This document shows, one piece after another, positions 51,564-60,689 of a stretch of DNA of 64,000 nucleotides (the stretch's first letter is position 1; each line of letters starts with the position of its first letter). A program made the position numbers and the translations under genes. The notes below the pieces were generated by a model that saw only the letters and a program-made list of their open reading frames with translations, was not told where the DNA came from and made no database searches. Source of the stretch: Anaerolineae bacterium (GTDB lineage Bacteria; Chloroflexota; Anaerolineae; Aggregatilineales; Phototrophicaceae); contig JAJEBE010000021.1 of NCBI GenBank assembly GCA_022822545.1, positions 62,001 through 126,000 on the forward strand. Reading direction: 5' to 3'.

Positions 51564-54500
51564 TTAGCTGATGCGTTTTACACCCACTCTTAGCGATTCG
51601 CCCCTCATATCCAGGTCTTCGCTGACGAATTCCGCTGTCAAATCACCGGGCTCAAGACTGTCGGCCAGGGTTTCCTCGCTGATGTATCCGCTGAAGAGCT
51701 GCATCACCGCATCAACGGTGCTTGACGCGCCAGAATAGACAATCTCTATGCGGTCGCCCAAGGCGAAATCGGCCTTCTTGCGCAGGTTCTGAATCCGGCG
51801 AATCAATTCTCGCGCCAGCCCTTCTTCGACCAAGTCCGAAGTCAATTGCAGATTCAACGCGACAACATATCCATTGTCTTCAATGGCGCCTTCCGGCGTC
51901 TCTACACTGACTTTAACCTCACATTCCTCGCTAAGAATCTCGAAGCTGGAGCCGTTTAACTCGAGGGTGATACTATCACCGGCCAGCAGGTGTTCCGCAA
52001 GCGGGCGCACAAAGTCTTGCTCGCCATTGCGCAATGCCGCTTGAATCGCTTTGAAATCCTTGCCGAACTTCCTGCCCAGGAAACGCGGCAGCGGATTCAA
52101 GGTATAGACGGTCGTGCTTTCAAAGGCGCTCGCTTCGTCCGCCCCCATGACGCTGACGCTCTTGAGATTCAGTTCGCTCTTGATCAAATCCGTGTGGCGC
52201 TCAACGACGGCTGATTCCGAAATATCGCGCAAGGCGAATTGCGCGCCGGCCAGGGGCTGTCTTACTCCTATTTGCGCCGTATTCCGCGCCGACAAACCCA
52301 GGCTCACCAGCCGCCGCACCAGAGACATCTCCGCAATAAGCCCCTCGTTCAGCATTGCTTCATCGACCTCGGGCCACTGCGTAAGGTGCACGCTTTCGGC
52401 CTCTGCGCGGCCCTGATCAGCCACCAAATTGCGATACAGCGCTTCGCTAAGGAAGGGCATGGTTGGCGCCAAGAGTTTCGCCAGAGTCGTCAATGTTTCG
52501 TAAAGCGTCGCATAGGCCGATAATTTGCTGTCGTCAATCTGGCTCTTCCAGAAGCGATCGCGACTCAGTCTCACGTACCAATTGCTGAGCCGCTCCACGA
52601 AGTCCTCGATCGGACGCGACGCATTTACCGCGTCATAATCTTCAAAAGCAGCGGTCACGTCCCTAACAAGGGTGTTTAATTCCGCCAGCAGCCACTGATC
52701 CAGCAACTCTCTGTCCGCCGGCGCTGGCGCATCCGATTGCGGTGTCCAGTTATCAATATTGGCGTAGGTCACAAAGAAGCTGTAGGTATTCCACAACGTG
52801 GACCAGAACTTCTTGATCACATCGCCGACCGCATTGAGCGAGAAGCGCCGCGAATCCCCTGCCGGGCCCGATGTATACATATACCAACGGAAGGCATCGG
52901 CGCCATATTGCTCAAGGACCAGCCAGGGATCGATCGCGTTTCCCTTGCTCTTGGACATTTTCTGCCCCTGCTCATCAAGAATATGCCCGAGACAGATCAC
53001 ATTCTCAAAGGCGACTGTCTCAAAGAGCATAGCCGCGATCGCGTGCAGACTGTAAAACCAGCCGCGCGTCTGATCCACCGCCTCGCAGATATAATCGGCC
53101 GGATGCTGTTCTTCCAGAATGTTACTGTTGTGCCGGGGATAGGCCCACTGCGCCACCTGCATCGCCCCGCTATCGAACCAGACATCTATGACCTCGGGCG
53201 CGCGGCGCATCGTGCCGCCCTCGCCGTTCGGGTTCTCAAATGTCACTTCATCGACATAGGGCCTGTGCAAATCCAACTCGCTGAGATCGCGCCCGGAGAG
53301 TTCGCTCAATTCCTCGACGCTGCCAACGCACAGCATCTCGCCGGTCTTGTCGTCCACCCAAACCGGTAGCGGCGTACCCCAATACCGCTCCCGACCTAGC
53401 GACCATTCCTTGAGATCTTCCAGCCAATTGCCGAAGCGCCCATCGCGAACATGCTCCGGCACCCATTTGATCGTCTTGTTGAGATCGATCATTTTCTGCT
53501 TGTACTTCAGAGTGTCGATGAACCAGGTCTCGCGCGCGAAATACATCAGAGGCGAGCCATCGCGCCAGTTGTGTGGGTAGGTATGCTCGTAGGTTTCGTG
53601 ACGATACATCAGACCGCGCTCGGTCAGATCGTCCATGATATGCCTGTCCGCATCCTTGAACCACATACCGCGGAAGCTCGAAACCGCATCGACGAAGCAG
53701 CCCGTCTCATCGACCGTGATCAGAACCGGCAAGTCGTGCTTTTGGCCGGTGGCCAGGTCGTCAACACCGTAGGCCGGCGCCGTATGCACGATCCCGGTGC
53801 CGTCGCTTACGCTGACGTAATCCGCAGCCACGACATAAGCGTAGTCCTGCTCCACAGGCAAAAAGGTATAGAGCGGCTTGTAACGCCAACCCACCAGTTC
53901 GCTGCCCTTCATGCGACCAACCACCCTGTAAGCGTCCGGATCGGTCAACACCTTTTCCATTAAGGCTTCCGCTAGGATAAGCTGCTCCACGCCCTCGCCC
54001 TCAGTCGAAGGGCCCTCGACCTGGACATAACTCACATCCGCGCCTACCGCCAGCGCCGCATTCGCTGGCAGAGTCCAGGGTGTGGTCGTCCAAGCCAGGA
54101 AATAAACGCCCGGCTGCCCCTGCACCGGGAAGCGCACATAGATGCTGGGATCGACAATAGTCTTGTATCCCTGCGCCACCTCGTGACTGCTTAGGGGCGT
54201 ACCGGAAGAGGGACTGTATGGCACGACTTTGTAGCCGCGGTACAGCAGTCCCTTGTTCCAAAACTGCTTGAGGATCCACCATACGCTCTCTATATAGTCA
54301 TTTGAGAACGTGACATAGGCATCATCAAGGTTAACCCAGAAAGCAGTGCGCTCCGTAAGTTTTTCCCATTCATTGATATGCCGGAAGACATTGGCGCGGC
54401 ACATCGCGTTGAAACGCGCGACGCCGTATTCTTCAATCTGGGCTTTACTCTCGAAGCCGAGTTCCTTCTGCACCTCTATTTCGACCGGCAGGCCGTGAGT

Positions 54501-54767
54501 ATCCCAGCCGCCGCGCCGCAAGCAGTAATAGCCGCGCATCACCTTGTAACGCGGAAACATATCCTTAAAGGCGCGCGACATGACGTGGTGGCTGCCGGGT
54601 GTGCCGTTGGCGGTCGGCGGTCCCTCATAGAAGACAAAGCGAGGCGCATCTTCCCGGCCTTCGGTTGTGCGCTCAAATATGCGGTTAAAGCGCCAAAAGT
54701 CCAACTGCTGCTGCTCCAGCCGGTTGATGACTTCGCTGTTAACTTTGGAGTCTACTTCTCTAAACAT
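51564..54767 (-). CDS. ileS: Isoleucyl-tRNA synthetase (type 2-like)
   Basis: IleRS charges tRNA-Ile and edits valine. The 1067-residue protein has the class I motifs: a HIGH-like site in PPTANGTPGSHHVMS (H60, H61) and KMSKS in DEQGQKMSKSKGN near 604. WDTHGLPVEIEVQKELG and the later WEKLTERTAFWVNLDDAY stretch are typical. The TPGSHHV form is typical of type 2 (eukaryote-like) enzymes, which are often less sensitive to mupirocin; this is inferred. No zinc-binding C-terminal cysteines are visible. A T-box leader is not evident upstream. A strong terminator follows. Confidence 0.95.
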   Translation of the reverse strand: MFREVDSKVNSEVINRLEQQQLDFWRFNRIFERTTEGREDAPRFVFYEGPPTANGTPGSHHVMSRAFKDMFPRYKVMRGYYCLRRGGWDTHGLPVEIEVQKELGFESKAQIEEYGVARFNAMCRANVFRHINEWEKLTERTAFWVNLDDAYVTFSNDYIESVWWILKQFWNKGLLYRGYKVVPYSPSSGTPLSSHEVAQGYKTIVDPSIYVRFPVQGQPGVYFLAWTTTPWTLPANAALAVGADVSYVQVEGPSTEGEGVEQLILAEALMEKVLTDPDAYRVVGRMKGSELVGWRYKPLYTFLPVEQDYAYVVAADYVSVSDGTGIVHTAPAYGVDDLATGQKHDLPVLITVDETGCFVDAVSSFRGMWFKDADRHIMDDLTERGLMYRHETYEHTYPHNWRDGSPLMYFARETWFIDTLKYKQKMIDLNKTIKWVPEHVRDGRFGNWLEDLKEWSLGRERYWGTPLPVWVDDKTGEMLCVGSVEELSELSGRDLSELDLHRPYVDEVTFENPNGEGGTMRRAPEVIDVWFDSGAMQVAQWAYPRHNSNILEEQHPADYICEAVDQTRGWFYSLHAIAAMLFETVAFENVICLGHILDEQGQKMSKSKGNAIDPWLVLEQYGADAFRWYMYTSGPAGDSRRFSLNAVGDVIKKFWSTLWNTYSFFVTYANIDNWTPQSDAPAPADRELLDQWLLAELNTLVRDVTAAFEDYDAVNASRPIEDFVERLSNWYVRLSRDRFWKSQIDDSKLSAYATLYETLTTLAKLLAPTMPFLSEALYRNLVADQGRAEAESVHLTQWPEVDEAMLNEGLIAEMSLVRRLVSLGLSARNTAQIGVRQPLAGAQFALRDISESAVVERHTDLIKSELNLKSVSVMGADEASAFESTTVYTLNPLPRFLGRKFGKDFKAIQAALRNGEQDFVRPLAEHLLAGDSITLELNGSSFEILSEECEVKVSVETPEGAIEDNGYVVALNLQLTSDLVEEGLARELIRRIQNLRKKADFALGDRIEIVYSGASSTVDAVMQLFSGYISEETLADSLEPGDLTAEFVSEDLDMRGESLRVGVKRIS

Positions 54768-54980
54768 GGGTCAAAACTTCTCCACTGCCTCGATACGATT
54801 GCGCTACTCTCGGATTCCGTCAAATTCCTGCATCGTTCGCATCAAAACAATAATAACCCGCGGCGTGTACACATGCGCATGCGACACCACGTAAACACCT
54901 CCTCATTTGTAGCCCCGCTAAGGGCGCAAATCCGCTGGAATTATGACGTAATTCGCATTATCGCGAAAGGGTAAAATCAA
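54768..54980. other. Leader region of ileS, no clear feature
   Basis: This 213-base stretch between the TPR gene at 54981 and ileS contains a TTGACG hexamer near 54825 on the minus strand without a good -10 partner. No T-box antiterminator element (AGGGTGGNACC) is seen. The ileS gene might be read from the upstream TPR transcript or from a weak promoter here. Confidence 0.5.
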
Positions 54981-55817
54981 TTATTGGCTGCGGCCAGCGT
55001 CCGCGCCTGCCACCCCGGGTTGGTCGCCAGCAAGCAGATTATCCAACTCAGCGACGATGCGGCTCATCGACTCACCATAAGGCGTCGATTCATATTTGTT
55101 GGCTTCTTCGCGCCAGTGACCGATACCAGCGCGCGTCATTTCTTCGCCGGGCATTTCAGACTCGCCTATTTGATACAGGTAGTAATGACTCAAGAGCGTC
55201 AGCGGTGGATCGTCCAGCTTGTCCGCAAGAACAGATTTAAGCTGACGCGTCGCTTCTTTGTAATCGCCCCCGTAAAAGTAGGCCTGCCCCAATTCAAAAC
55301 GGACGATGTCGGGCGCGCCAGCAGCCAGGGCCTTCTGTATCATGTCCGCGGCGCTCGCGTAATCGCCCAAGACAAGGTTAAGTTTTCCGCGGCTGAAGAG
55401 CGCCAGATGGTGGTACGGCTTGATTTGCAAGGCTCGCCCAAGCGCGGCGCCGCTTTGCTCAAAAAGGCTGAGATGGCGGTAACAATTGCCCAGCAGCACC
55501 AAGGCATCAACCGAGACTAGCGACGACTCCGGAATGCCTTCGAGCGCTGATCGCGCCGCCTGATAGTCGCCAGCGACAAAATATGTCTGCGCTTGATGAT
55601 AGGGTGAGACCTCGCGCCGGTTCGCCCAGAGAAAGAGGAATTGTAGGGTCACCAACAGACCGAAGGCGCCGATCCTCGCTGGCAACTGAATTTCTAGCGG
55701 ACCGCCGAATCCCAGTGCGGCCAGAAGAATCAGCAAGGCAACAGCCAGCGCCAACGCAAGTTTGACGGACGCGTCCCATTCGGGCAGGCGCCGCGCCAAA
55801 TCCCGCAGGATGATCAT
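54981..55817 (-). CDS. Membrane-anchored TPR protein (third of three)
   Basis: The 278-residue product begins with two hydrophobic segments (about 20-38 and 49-66). After NRREVSPYHQAQTYFVAGDYQAARSALEGIP come four or five tetratricopeptide-like helices (LFEQSGAALGRALQIKPYHHLALFSRGKLNLVLGDYASAADMIQKAL). TPR helices bind other proteins. It overlaps the upstream TPR gene by 4 bases (ATGA), and ileS follows after 213 bases. Together with 55814-56701 and 56711-57703 it forms a unit of three similar proteins. Partner and role are unknown. Confidence 0.8.
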   Translation of the reverse strand: MIILRDLARRLPEWDASVKLALALAVALLILLAALGFGGPLEIQLPARIGAFGLLVTLQFLFLWANRREVSPYHQAQTYFVAGDYQAARSALEGIPESSLVSVDALVLLGNCYRHLSLFEQSGAALGRALQIKPYHHLALFSRGKLNLVLGDYASAADMIQKALAAGAPDIVRFELGQAYFYGGDYKEATRQLKSVLADKLDDPPLTLLSHYYLYQIGESEMPGEEMTRAGIGHWREEANKYESTPYGESMSRIVAELDNLLAGDQPGVAGADAGRSQ

Positions 55818-56701
55818 GCGCCGTTCTTTCTTTTTCCCTGCGTCTCGGCGATTACGTCTTCGATCTTTTCGATCTCATAATTGAGCTGACTGCCATAAGC
55901 CGTGCCTTCCAGAGCGCGCAAGGTCGATTTCCAAGCCTGCAATCCGTGCTGAGAAGCCACCATCCGCTCGCTAGCGCGCCGCGCGCTTTCTTGCTCACCG
56001 ACCTTGTGATAGTGACGCGACAGATAGTAATTGACCCGCACAGCGTACATCGAAGGCATCGAGTAAAGCGCCGCGTGCTTGAATGATTCAATGGCGGAGT
56101 CATGCTCGCCGGACAATTGCTGCACGAATCCAAGTTCAGCCCAAATGATCGGTTGTGTCGGCGAAAGCTGTGCCGCCGTCTGCAAAGCTATGGCAGCCTC
56201 ACCGTAACTTGCTTGCATACGGTAACCGTTCGCCAGCGTCATATAAGCGCCGGCATCGCCCGGGAACATTTGCACAGCGCGGTCCGCCGTCTCCTGCGCC
56301 TTGGCCAGTTGTCCGTTGTAGGCATAAGCGCTCGTGAGCAGCATCAGCAAATCCGGCGTGACCTTGCCACCGGCCAAAACGCGCTCCAGCAATTGAATCG
56401 CCTGCGGGAATTGCATGCGCTGCATCAACCGATAGGCTTCGCCGTAACCCGCGCCATAATGCCTTGACTGCCGCGCCAGCAAAATCCCGACGAGCAAGAA
56501 ACCGAGCAGGATCATCGTTGCCGACAGGCACAAGCCCGCCAGCGACATCTGCATTACCGGTGAAATGTAGGGATCAAGAGGCTGTGTGATGCCATCGGCC
56601 AACTCTATAAGCACCCCAAGCACGAAAACGATGAAGCCCAGGGCTCCCACCGCAACGGAGACAAAGACAGCAATCCAGGCTATACGCCGGCGAATTGACA
56701 C
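55814..56701 (-). CDS. Membrane-anchored TPR protein (second of three)
   Basis: The 295-residue product has two hydrophobic segments (about 8-36 and 49-75), then TPR repeats (YAYNGQLAKAQETADRAVQMFPGDAGAYMTLANGYRMQASYGEAAIALQTAAQLSP, then ELGFVQQLSGEHDSAIESFKHAAL). The C-terminal tail is charged. Layout matches its neighbours: membrane anchor at the N-terminus, TPR domain outside or in the cytosol depending on topology. The spacing to the first TPR gene is 9 bases and it overlaps the third by 4. Confidence 0.8.
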   Translation of the reverse strand: MSIRRRIAWIAVFVSVAVGALGFIVFVLGVLIELADGITQPLDPYISPVMQMSLAGLCLSATMILLGFLLVGILLARQSRHYGAGYGEAYRLMQRMQFPQAIQLLERVLAGGKVTPDLLMLLTSAYAYNGQLAKAQETADRAVQMFPGDAGAYMTLANGYRMQASYGEAAIALQTAAQLSPTQPIIWAELGFVQQLSGEHDSAIESFKHAALYSMPSMYAVRVNYYLSRHYHKVGEQESARRASERMVASQHGLQAWKSTLRALEGTAYGSQLNYEIEKIEDVIAETQGKRKNGA

Positions 56702-56710
56702 CCCAGCACC

Positions 56711-57703
56711 TTAAGTCACTCTCGCTTCTATCGACTTGCTCTCTATGAGCTTCCGCGCCTGCTCCACATCTTCGGCAAGAACATCGCGCAAAGCTTTCGC
56801 TTCATCCGCGCTCATTATCACTTGCCACTCTTCCAGGCCGGCTCGTTCTTTTCTCAGCGCTGCCAAAGCATTTTCCGCCGCGCCGCCGTCAGCCAGCCGC
56901 CGATAGGCGCGCCACAAGTATAAATGCGTCAATAGCCGGTGTCGAGAATCAGGTATCTTCAGTCCCAGCGCCTTCTGCAAATGGTAAACTACGGCCTCAC
57001 TATCTTGCAGCCGGTCTTCAATCATGCCCAGATTATAAGCCGCCACCCACTCGTTCGGCGCCAATTCGCGCGCCCGCTGCGCCGCCCGCCGCGCTTCCGG
57101 ATACCGCTCCGCCTGCAGTTCAACCTCGGCCAAGCCATTATGCGCGATAGCCGAGTCGGCATCCAATTCGATCATCCGACGGTAATCGCGCCGCGCCGAT
57201 TTCATGTCGCCCGCTAGCCGCTGCAGCTCGGCGCGAAAGCGATAATGTTCCGCGTGCGCGGGCTCTTCCTTGATCTGCGCCGTCATCGCCGCGATCGCGC
57301 GCTTGTACTCGCCCTTGCGCATCGCCTTGACCGCGGTCTTGTAGTTCCTTGGTCCACCGATCCGGCGGAAGATGAAGATGCCAGCCACGATCCAGCCGAG
57401 GCCGGCGCCGACAAATACGCCGGTGAAAGCGGGCAGGGCCAGCGAGCCTATGGTCATAACCAGGAGCGAGGGCACGATCACCGCCAGCCAGCGTTTCTGC
57501 TCCTCACCCGGCAAGCGACTCAAAATCAGGTAGGTGGCGCCGACAACGAATATGAGAAGCAAAGCCGTCTGTAGCGCGGTGACGATCTCCGAACTGCCGG
57601 AGGCAGCATTGAGTACAAGACTGCCCAAGCCGGTGAGAGCTAACAAGGCAATGAAGGCGCGAAAACGTCGCGGACCCAGAAATATCTCAAATCGCTTCAG
57701 CAT
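56711..57703 (-). CDS. Membrane-anchored TPR protein (first of three)
   Basis: The 330-residue product has four hydrophobic segments in the first 115 residues, then a TPR region (AHAEHYRFRAELQRLAGDMKSARRDYRRMIELDADSAIAHNGLAEVELQAERYPEARRAAQRARELAPNEW). The helical linker MRKGEYKRAIAAMTAQIKEEP opens the TPR part. The N-terminus MLKRFEIFLGPRRFRAFIALLAL is basic. It heads the three-gene unit, 56 bases after the gene at 57760, so the TPR genes may continue that transcript. The function is unknown; similar proteins help to assemble membrane complexes. Confidence 0.8.
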   Translation of the reverse strand: MLKRFEIFLGPRRFRAFIALLALTGLGSLVLNAASGSSEIVTALQTALLLIFVVGATYLILSRLPGEEQKRWLAVIVPSLLVMTIGSLALPAFTGVFVGAGLGWIVAGIFIFRRIGGPRNYKTAVKAMRKGEYKRAIAAMTAQIKEEPAHAEHYRFRAELQRLAGDMKSARRDYRRMIELDADSAIAHNGLAEVELQAERYPEARRAAQRARELAPNEWVAAYNLGMIEDRLQDSEAVVYHLQKALGLKIPDSRHRLLTHLYLWRAYRRLADGGAAENALAALRKERAGLEEWQVIMSADEAKALRDVLAEDVEQARKLIESKSIEARVT

Positions 57704-57759
57704 GTCCGATTACTCTAGGTGGCGCGGTATAGCTCCATATACGGGATTTCAAGGCCGCT

Positions 57760-58467
57760 TCAGCGGGAAGGGGCCGCATAATTGCTGATCTTCACGACGA
57801 TTTCCTGCCGTTTGAAGGCGTTGACGCGTTTGATAACCACGCCGTGCCGGTCTATCCAATACGCGACCGCCTGGTCTCGATATCGGTAGCGCATCACCAG
57901 CAACTGTCGCTTGCCAAGCGCTAAAGTATCTTCACCGGCGTAGTCAACCGATGGGTTAACCAACTTCAGTGTACCGGGAAATAGCTGCGCATGTTCGTAC
58001 ATCGGCACAAAGATGTGGCGTGCCTGCCCGCCATCTTGCGACATCGCCTGTATAGTGCGGCCCCTAAAGATCAGCAAAGGGATGTCAACTAGCACATCTA
58101 TCGGCAGATCGGTTTCCATATACTGGCGCTCAGCGCGATTCAAGTTGAATCCAACTTGCAGCAGGGTTTCATCCAATTGATAGCTGGCGCGCAGGTCCCT
58201 TATGCCACCTTCAAACTGCGCATTCTCGTAGCGGATGTCGAGGCGCTCCAAGCCGCCATCGCAGTTTTCCAGCGCCTCGACCAAAATCGATTTGCCTTCG
58301 CCCCGCCGCGCATCGACATCAACCCGCGTCATGCGTCCGCCATCGGGATGCTCGTGAATCACCCAGGACTCGGTTTTGTCCAGTTCTTGGCCGTCCTTGT
58401 AGAAGTGGTAGCGGCCGCTTGCCACAAATGTCTCATGCGCTTGAACGGGATGCAAATAACGCATCAA
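57760..58467 (-). CDS. Unknown beta-rich protein coupled to AlaX
   Basis: The 235-residue product is not recognised. It is rich in beta strands (HETFVASGRYHFYKDGQELDKTESWVIHEHPDGGRMTRVDVDARRG, TLALGKRQLLVMRYRYRDQAVAYWIDRHGVVIKRV), like the DUF3108-type or lipid-carrier beta folds, but no signal peptide is visible. The start codon at 58467 overlaps the AlaX stop by 4 bases (ATGA), so translation is coupled. It is the last gene of the 57760-60111 chain. Confidence 0.65.
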   Translation of the reverse strand: MMRYLHPVQAHETFVASGRYHFYKDGQELDKTESWVIHEHPDGGRMTRVDVDARRGEGKSILVEALENCDGGLERLDIRYENAQFEGGIRDLRASYQLDETLLQVGFNLNRAERQYMETDLPIDVLVDIPLLIFRGRTIQAMSQDGGQARHIFVPMYEHAQLFPGTLKLVNPSVDYAGEDTLALGKRQLLVMRYRYRDQAVAYWIDRHGVVIKRVNAFKRQEIVVKISNYAAPSR

Positions 58468-59171
58468 GCGGGGAGCTCCACATACAGTCGTTTGTTGATG
58501 CCGCCTTTGCTCTTGTATTTCGCAATCTTGATCGCGCCAACTTCGCGCGTGTTTGCCACGTGTGTGCCACCGTCCGCTTGCAGGTCCAAACCAACAATCT
58601 CGACCGTTCGCACTTCTTTTATGCTTTCCGGCAAGAGATTGATCTTTGTCCGAATCAGATCCGGGATCTCGAAGGCTTTTTCCCGCGGGAGTATTTCCGT
58701 TCGCACATCGCGCGCCGCCGCCACTTCAAGATTGATTCGTTCTTCAATTATGCTGACTACTTCCGGCGCCAATCGCTCAAACTCGAAGTCCATGCGTCCG
58801 GCGAGAATGTCCATATTGCCTCCCGTGACGCTCGCTTGATAATCGCGCCAGATGACGCCGCAGAGTATATGCATCGCCGTATGCGTGCGCATGATCTTGT
58901 AGCGCCTATCCCAATCCAAGGACCCGCGCGCCACGCTGCCCACTGGCGGCAAATCCCCGGCGATCACGTGCAAGCTCCCGCGCCGTATGGTCGTCACCGG
59001 GTACTCTAAATCGCCTACAACTAGCGCACCCTGATCCGGCCGCTGCCCGCCGCCACCGGGATAGAAGGCCGTGCGATCCAGAACGACGCCGTTCTGATCC
59101 GTATCATGCCCGATGACCGTGGCTTCGAATTCCCGCAGGTAGCTGTCTTCGAGGTACAACAACTCGGTCAT
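58464..59171 (-). CDS. alaX: Alanyl-tRNA editing protein AlaX
   Basis: AlaX removes serine or glycine wrongly attached to tRNA-Ala. The 235-residue protein has the zinc motif HTAMH (H97, H101) and the later TH pair in GGTHVANT with H204. The residue usually given by cysteine before GGTH is aspartate (D200), so one zinc ligand is changed. The ATG at 59171 is preferred over the upstream start at 59276 because it overlaps the upstream gene's stop by 4 bases (ATGA) and matches the family start (LYLEDSYLREFEATV). The size corresponds to the medium AlaX group. Confidence 0.9.
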   Translation of the reverse strand: MTELLYLEDSYLREFEATVIGHDTDQNGVVLDRTAFYPGGGGQRPDQGALVVGDLEYPVTTIRRGSLHVIAGDLPPVGSVARGSLDWDRRYKIMRTHTAMHILCGVIWRDYQASVTGGNMDILAGRMDFEFERLAPEVVSIIEERINLEVAAARDVRTEILPREKAFEIPDLIRTKINLLPESIKEVRTVEIVGLDLQADGGTHVANTREVGAIKIAKYKSKGGINKRLYVELPA

Positions 59172-59650
59172 GAATCTCTCCCCAGTACTTGCCCGCGCAT
59201 ACGCAGCATGGTCGTTTCGCCGCCGATTGCTTTCCAGAAGGCGAAGGCCGGCTCGTTGCCCGCGCTCACGTGCCATTCGAAATACGCTATCTCTCGATCG
59301 CGAAACCAGAGGCAGAGCCGTTCAACCAACTGCCTTCCCCAGCCTTGCCGCCGATAAGCGGGCGAGACATAGATATCGGCAATCAGGCCGCAGCGTAGCG
59401 GCTCGAACATCTCGGTGGTGATATCGGCAATAACCCCGCTGACGTAGCCCACTATATCGCCTTCGAGCTCCAACACCAGAATTCGCGCTCTCGGATCATG
59501 AAGACGATCTCGGATACTATGCGAATACAGAGCAGCGCCATTCGCGGCCGCGCGGAAAGTAGCGGCGTCAAATTGCGCATGATAGCGGACCATCTCCCTC
59601 CACATCTCGCCGATGCGCTCGGCATCGTTCTCGGCCGCCAGTCTTATCAT
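59168..59650 (-). CDS. GNAT-family acetyltransferase (first copy)
   Basis: The 160-residue protein has the acetyl-CoA binding strand and loop: AENDAERIGEMWREMV at the start, then LELEGDIVGYVSGVIAD, and IYVSPAYRRQGWGRQLVERLCLWFRDREIAYFEWHVSAGNEPAFAFW with the RRQGWG glycine loop. The substrate is not predictable. It begins at the ATG at 59650, overlapping the stop of the second GNAT, and its own stop overlaps the AlaX start, so the chain continues. Family assignment is firm. Confidence 0.9.
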   Translation of the reverse strand: MIRLAAENDAERIGEMWREMVRYHAQFDAATFRAAANGAALYSHSIRDRLHDPRARILVLELEGDIVGYVSGVIADITTEMFEPLRCGLIADIYVSPAYRRQGWGRQLVERLCLWFRDREIAYFEWHVSAGNEPAFAFWKAIGGETTMLRMRGQVLGRDS

Positions 59651-60111
59651 AACTTCAGCCAGAATCTCCGCGACCGCAGCTTGCCGCCTTGCGTGCGCCA
59701 AAAGGCCTCTTCAACAGGATAGTAGGCATTCGGCTCAACTTCCAGGACTGCGATATTCTGCGCCCGCAACCAGGCGGCAACTCTTTCCACCAGCGCGCGG
59801 CCCAATCCGCGATATGGGCGATGCAGGTCCATAACCATCTCTACAAGTTCGCCAACTCGCGCTGGATACAGCCAGGCCGGGTTTTCTTTGGTCCGAACGA
59901 CAACGAAACCCGCGAGATTTTTCTCGGCTTCCGCCACAAAAAATGCGCAACTACCCTCGTCAATCCAGTGCTTGGCCTGCTGCCGCCACAAACGGCTGGC
60001 ATCGGGCGCGAGCAGGATGTTCACGTCCGACTCGCGCAAGAAAGCAATGCGCTCGAACCAAAGCTGAGCAGCGCCCTGCAGGTCCGTTTGCTTGGCCATT
60101 CGTATGCGCAT
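59647..60111 (-). CDS. GNAT-family acetyltransferase (second copy)
   Basis: The 154-residue protein has the GNAT core: IRMAKQTDLQGAAQLWFERI, FFVAEAEKNLAGFVVVRTKEN, and DLHRPYRGLGRALVERVAAWLRAQNIAVLEVEPNAYYPVEEAFWR with the RGLGRA acetyl-CoA loop. It heads the four-gene chain (GNAT, GNAT, AlaX, unknown). The two GNATs are not close copies, but their pairing with AlaX is unusual. The substrate is unknown. Confidence 0.9.
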   Translation of the reverse strand: MRIRMAKQTDLQGAAQLWFERIAFLRESDVNILLAPDASRLWRQQAKHWIDEGSCAFFVAEAEKNLAGFVVVRTKENPAWLYPARVGELVEMVMDLHRPYRGLGRALVERVAAWLRAQNIAVLEVEPNAYYPVEEAFWRTQGGKLRSRRFWLKL

Positions 60112-60321
60112 AGAGACGAGAAATTAGTCCGGATCCAACTGGAAGCATAGCATTCGCATTGAGCGACGACAAGACAGGATAACCCCTGACCAACGCTTGC
60201 TCTACGCCCGCGCTCAAGCAGTCGCAGTCTGGCGTCTTTGCGGTACAATAGCCTCAATGTCGCGCAGGCTAAACGGCATTGCTCGCTTCACAAGACGTCC
60301 AGTAAGGGCGGAGGAGTAATC

Positions 60322-60681
60322 ATGTCTTCCATGGCATCGGCAGAACGAGTCGGACAAGCATGGCGTCTGCATCGCGAAGGTGATAACAACGGCGCAATTC
60401 AAATGTTCGAGGGGATCATTTCCAGCAATCCTGATAATGTTGACGCCCTCTATGGCTTAGGCCTGGCGCAGAAAGCGAAAGGCGACCTCAGCGCGGCGGC
60501 TGAGGCCTTCCGGCAGGCGCTTGGCAAAACTGAGAGCGCCCTTTCCGCCGTCAAGACAACCTCGCAGGCCGAAGGCAATCTCGGAGACAATGATCTCGAG
60601 ACCAACTTCGACGATCGGTATATGATGCTGACGCGCATGTTGTCCCAACGTCTCCAGGATGTGGGCGCGGCAGAATCGTAA
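60322..60681 (+). CDS. Small TPR-like protein
   Basis: The 119-residue product has one or two tetratricopeptide repeats (AWRLHREGDNNGAIQMFEGIISSNPDNVDALYGLGLAQKAKGDLSAAAEAFRQAL) and a C-terminal acidic helix. The ATG at 60322 is supported by GGAGGAG five to six bases before; the longer frame from 60238 is not. It precedes the URO-D-family gene by 8 bases, so they are probably on one transcript. Such TPR proteins are partners in protein complexes; the partner is unknown. Confidence 0.85.
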   Translation: MSSMASAERVGQAWRLHREGDNNGAIQMFEGIISSNPDNVDALYGLGLAQKAKGDLSAAAEAFRQALGKTESALSAVKTTSQAEGNLGDNDLETNFDDRYMMLTRMLSQRLQDVGAAES

Positions 60682-60689
60682 CCGGCATT

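Noticed and set aside
54378..54974. A 198-residue plus-strand frame near the ileS start
   Set aside because: It overlaps ileS in antisense and shows no protein pattern.
54768..54980. T-box leader for ileS
   Set aside because: The conserved AGGGTGGNACC antiterminator sequence and a terminator-like hairpin are not visible.
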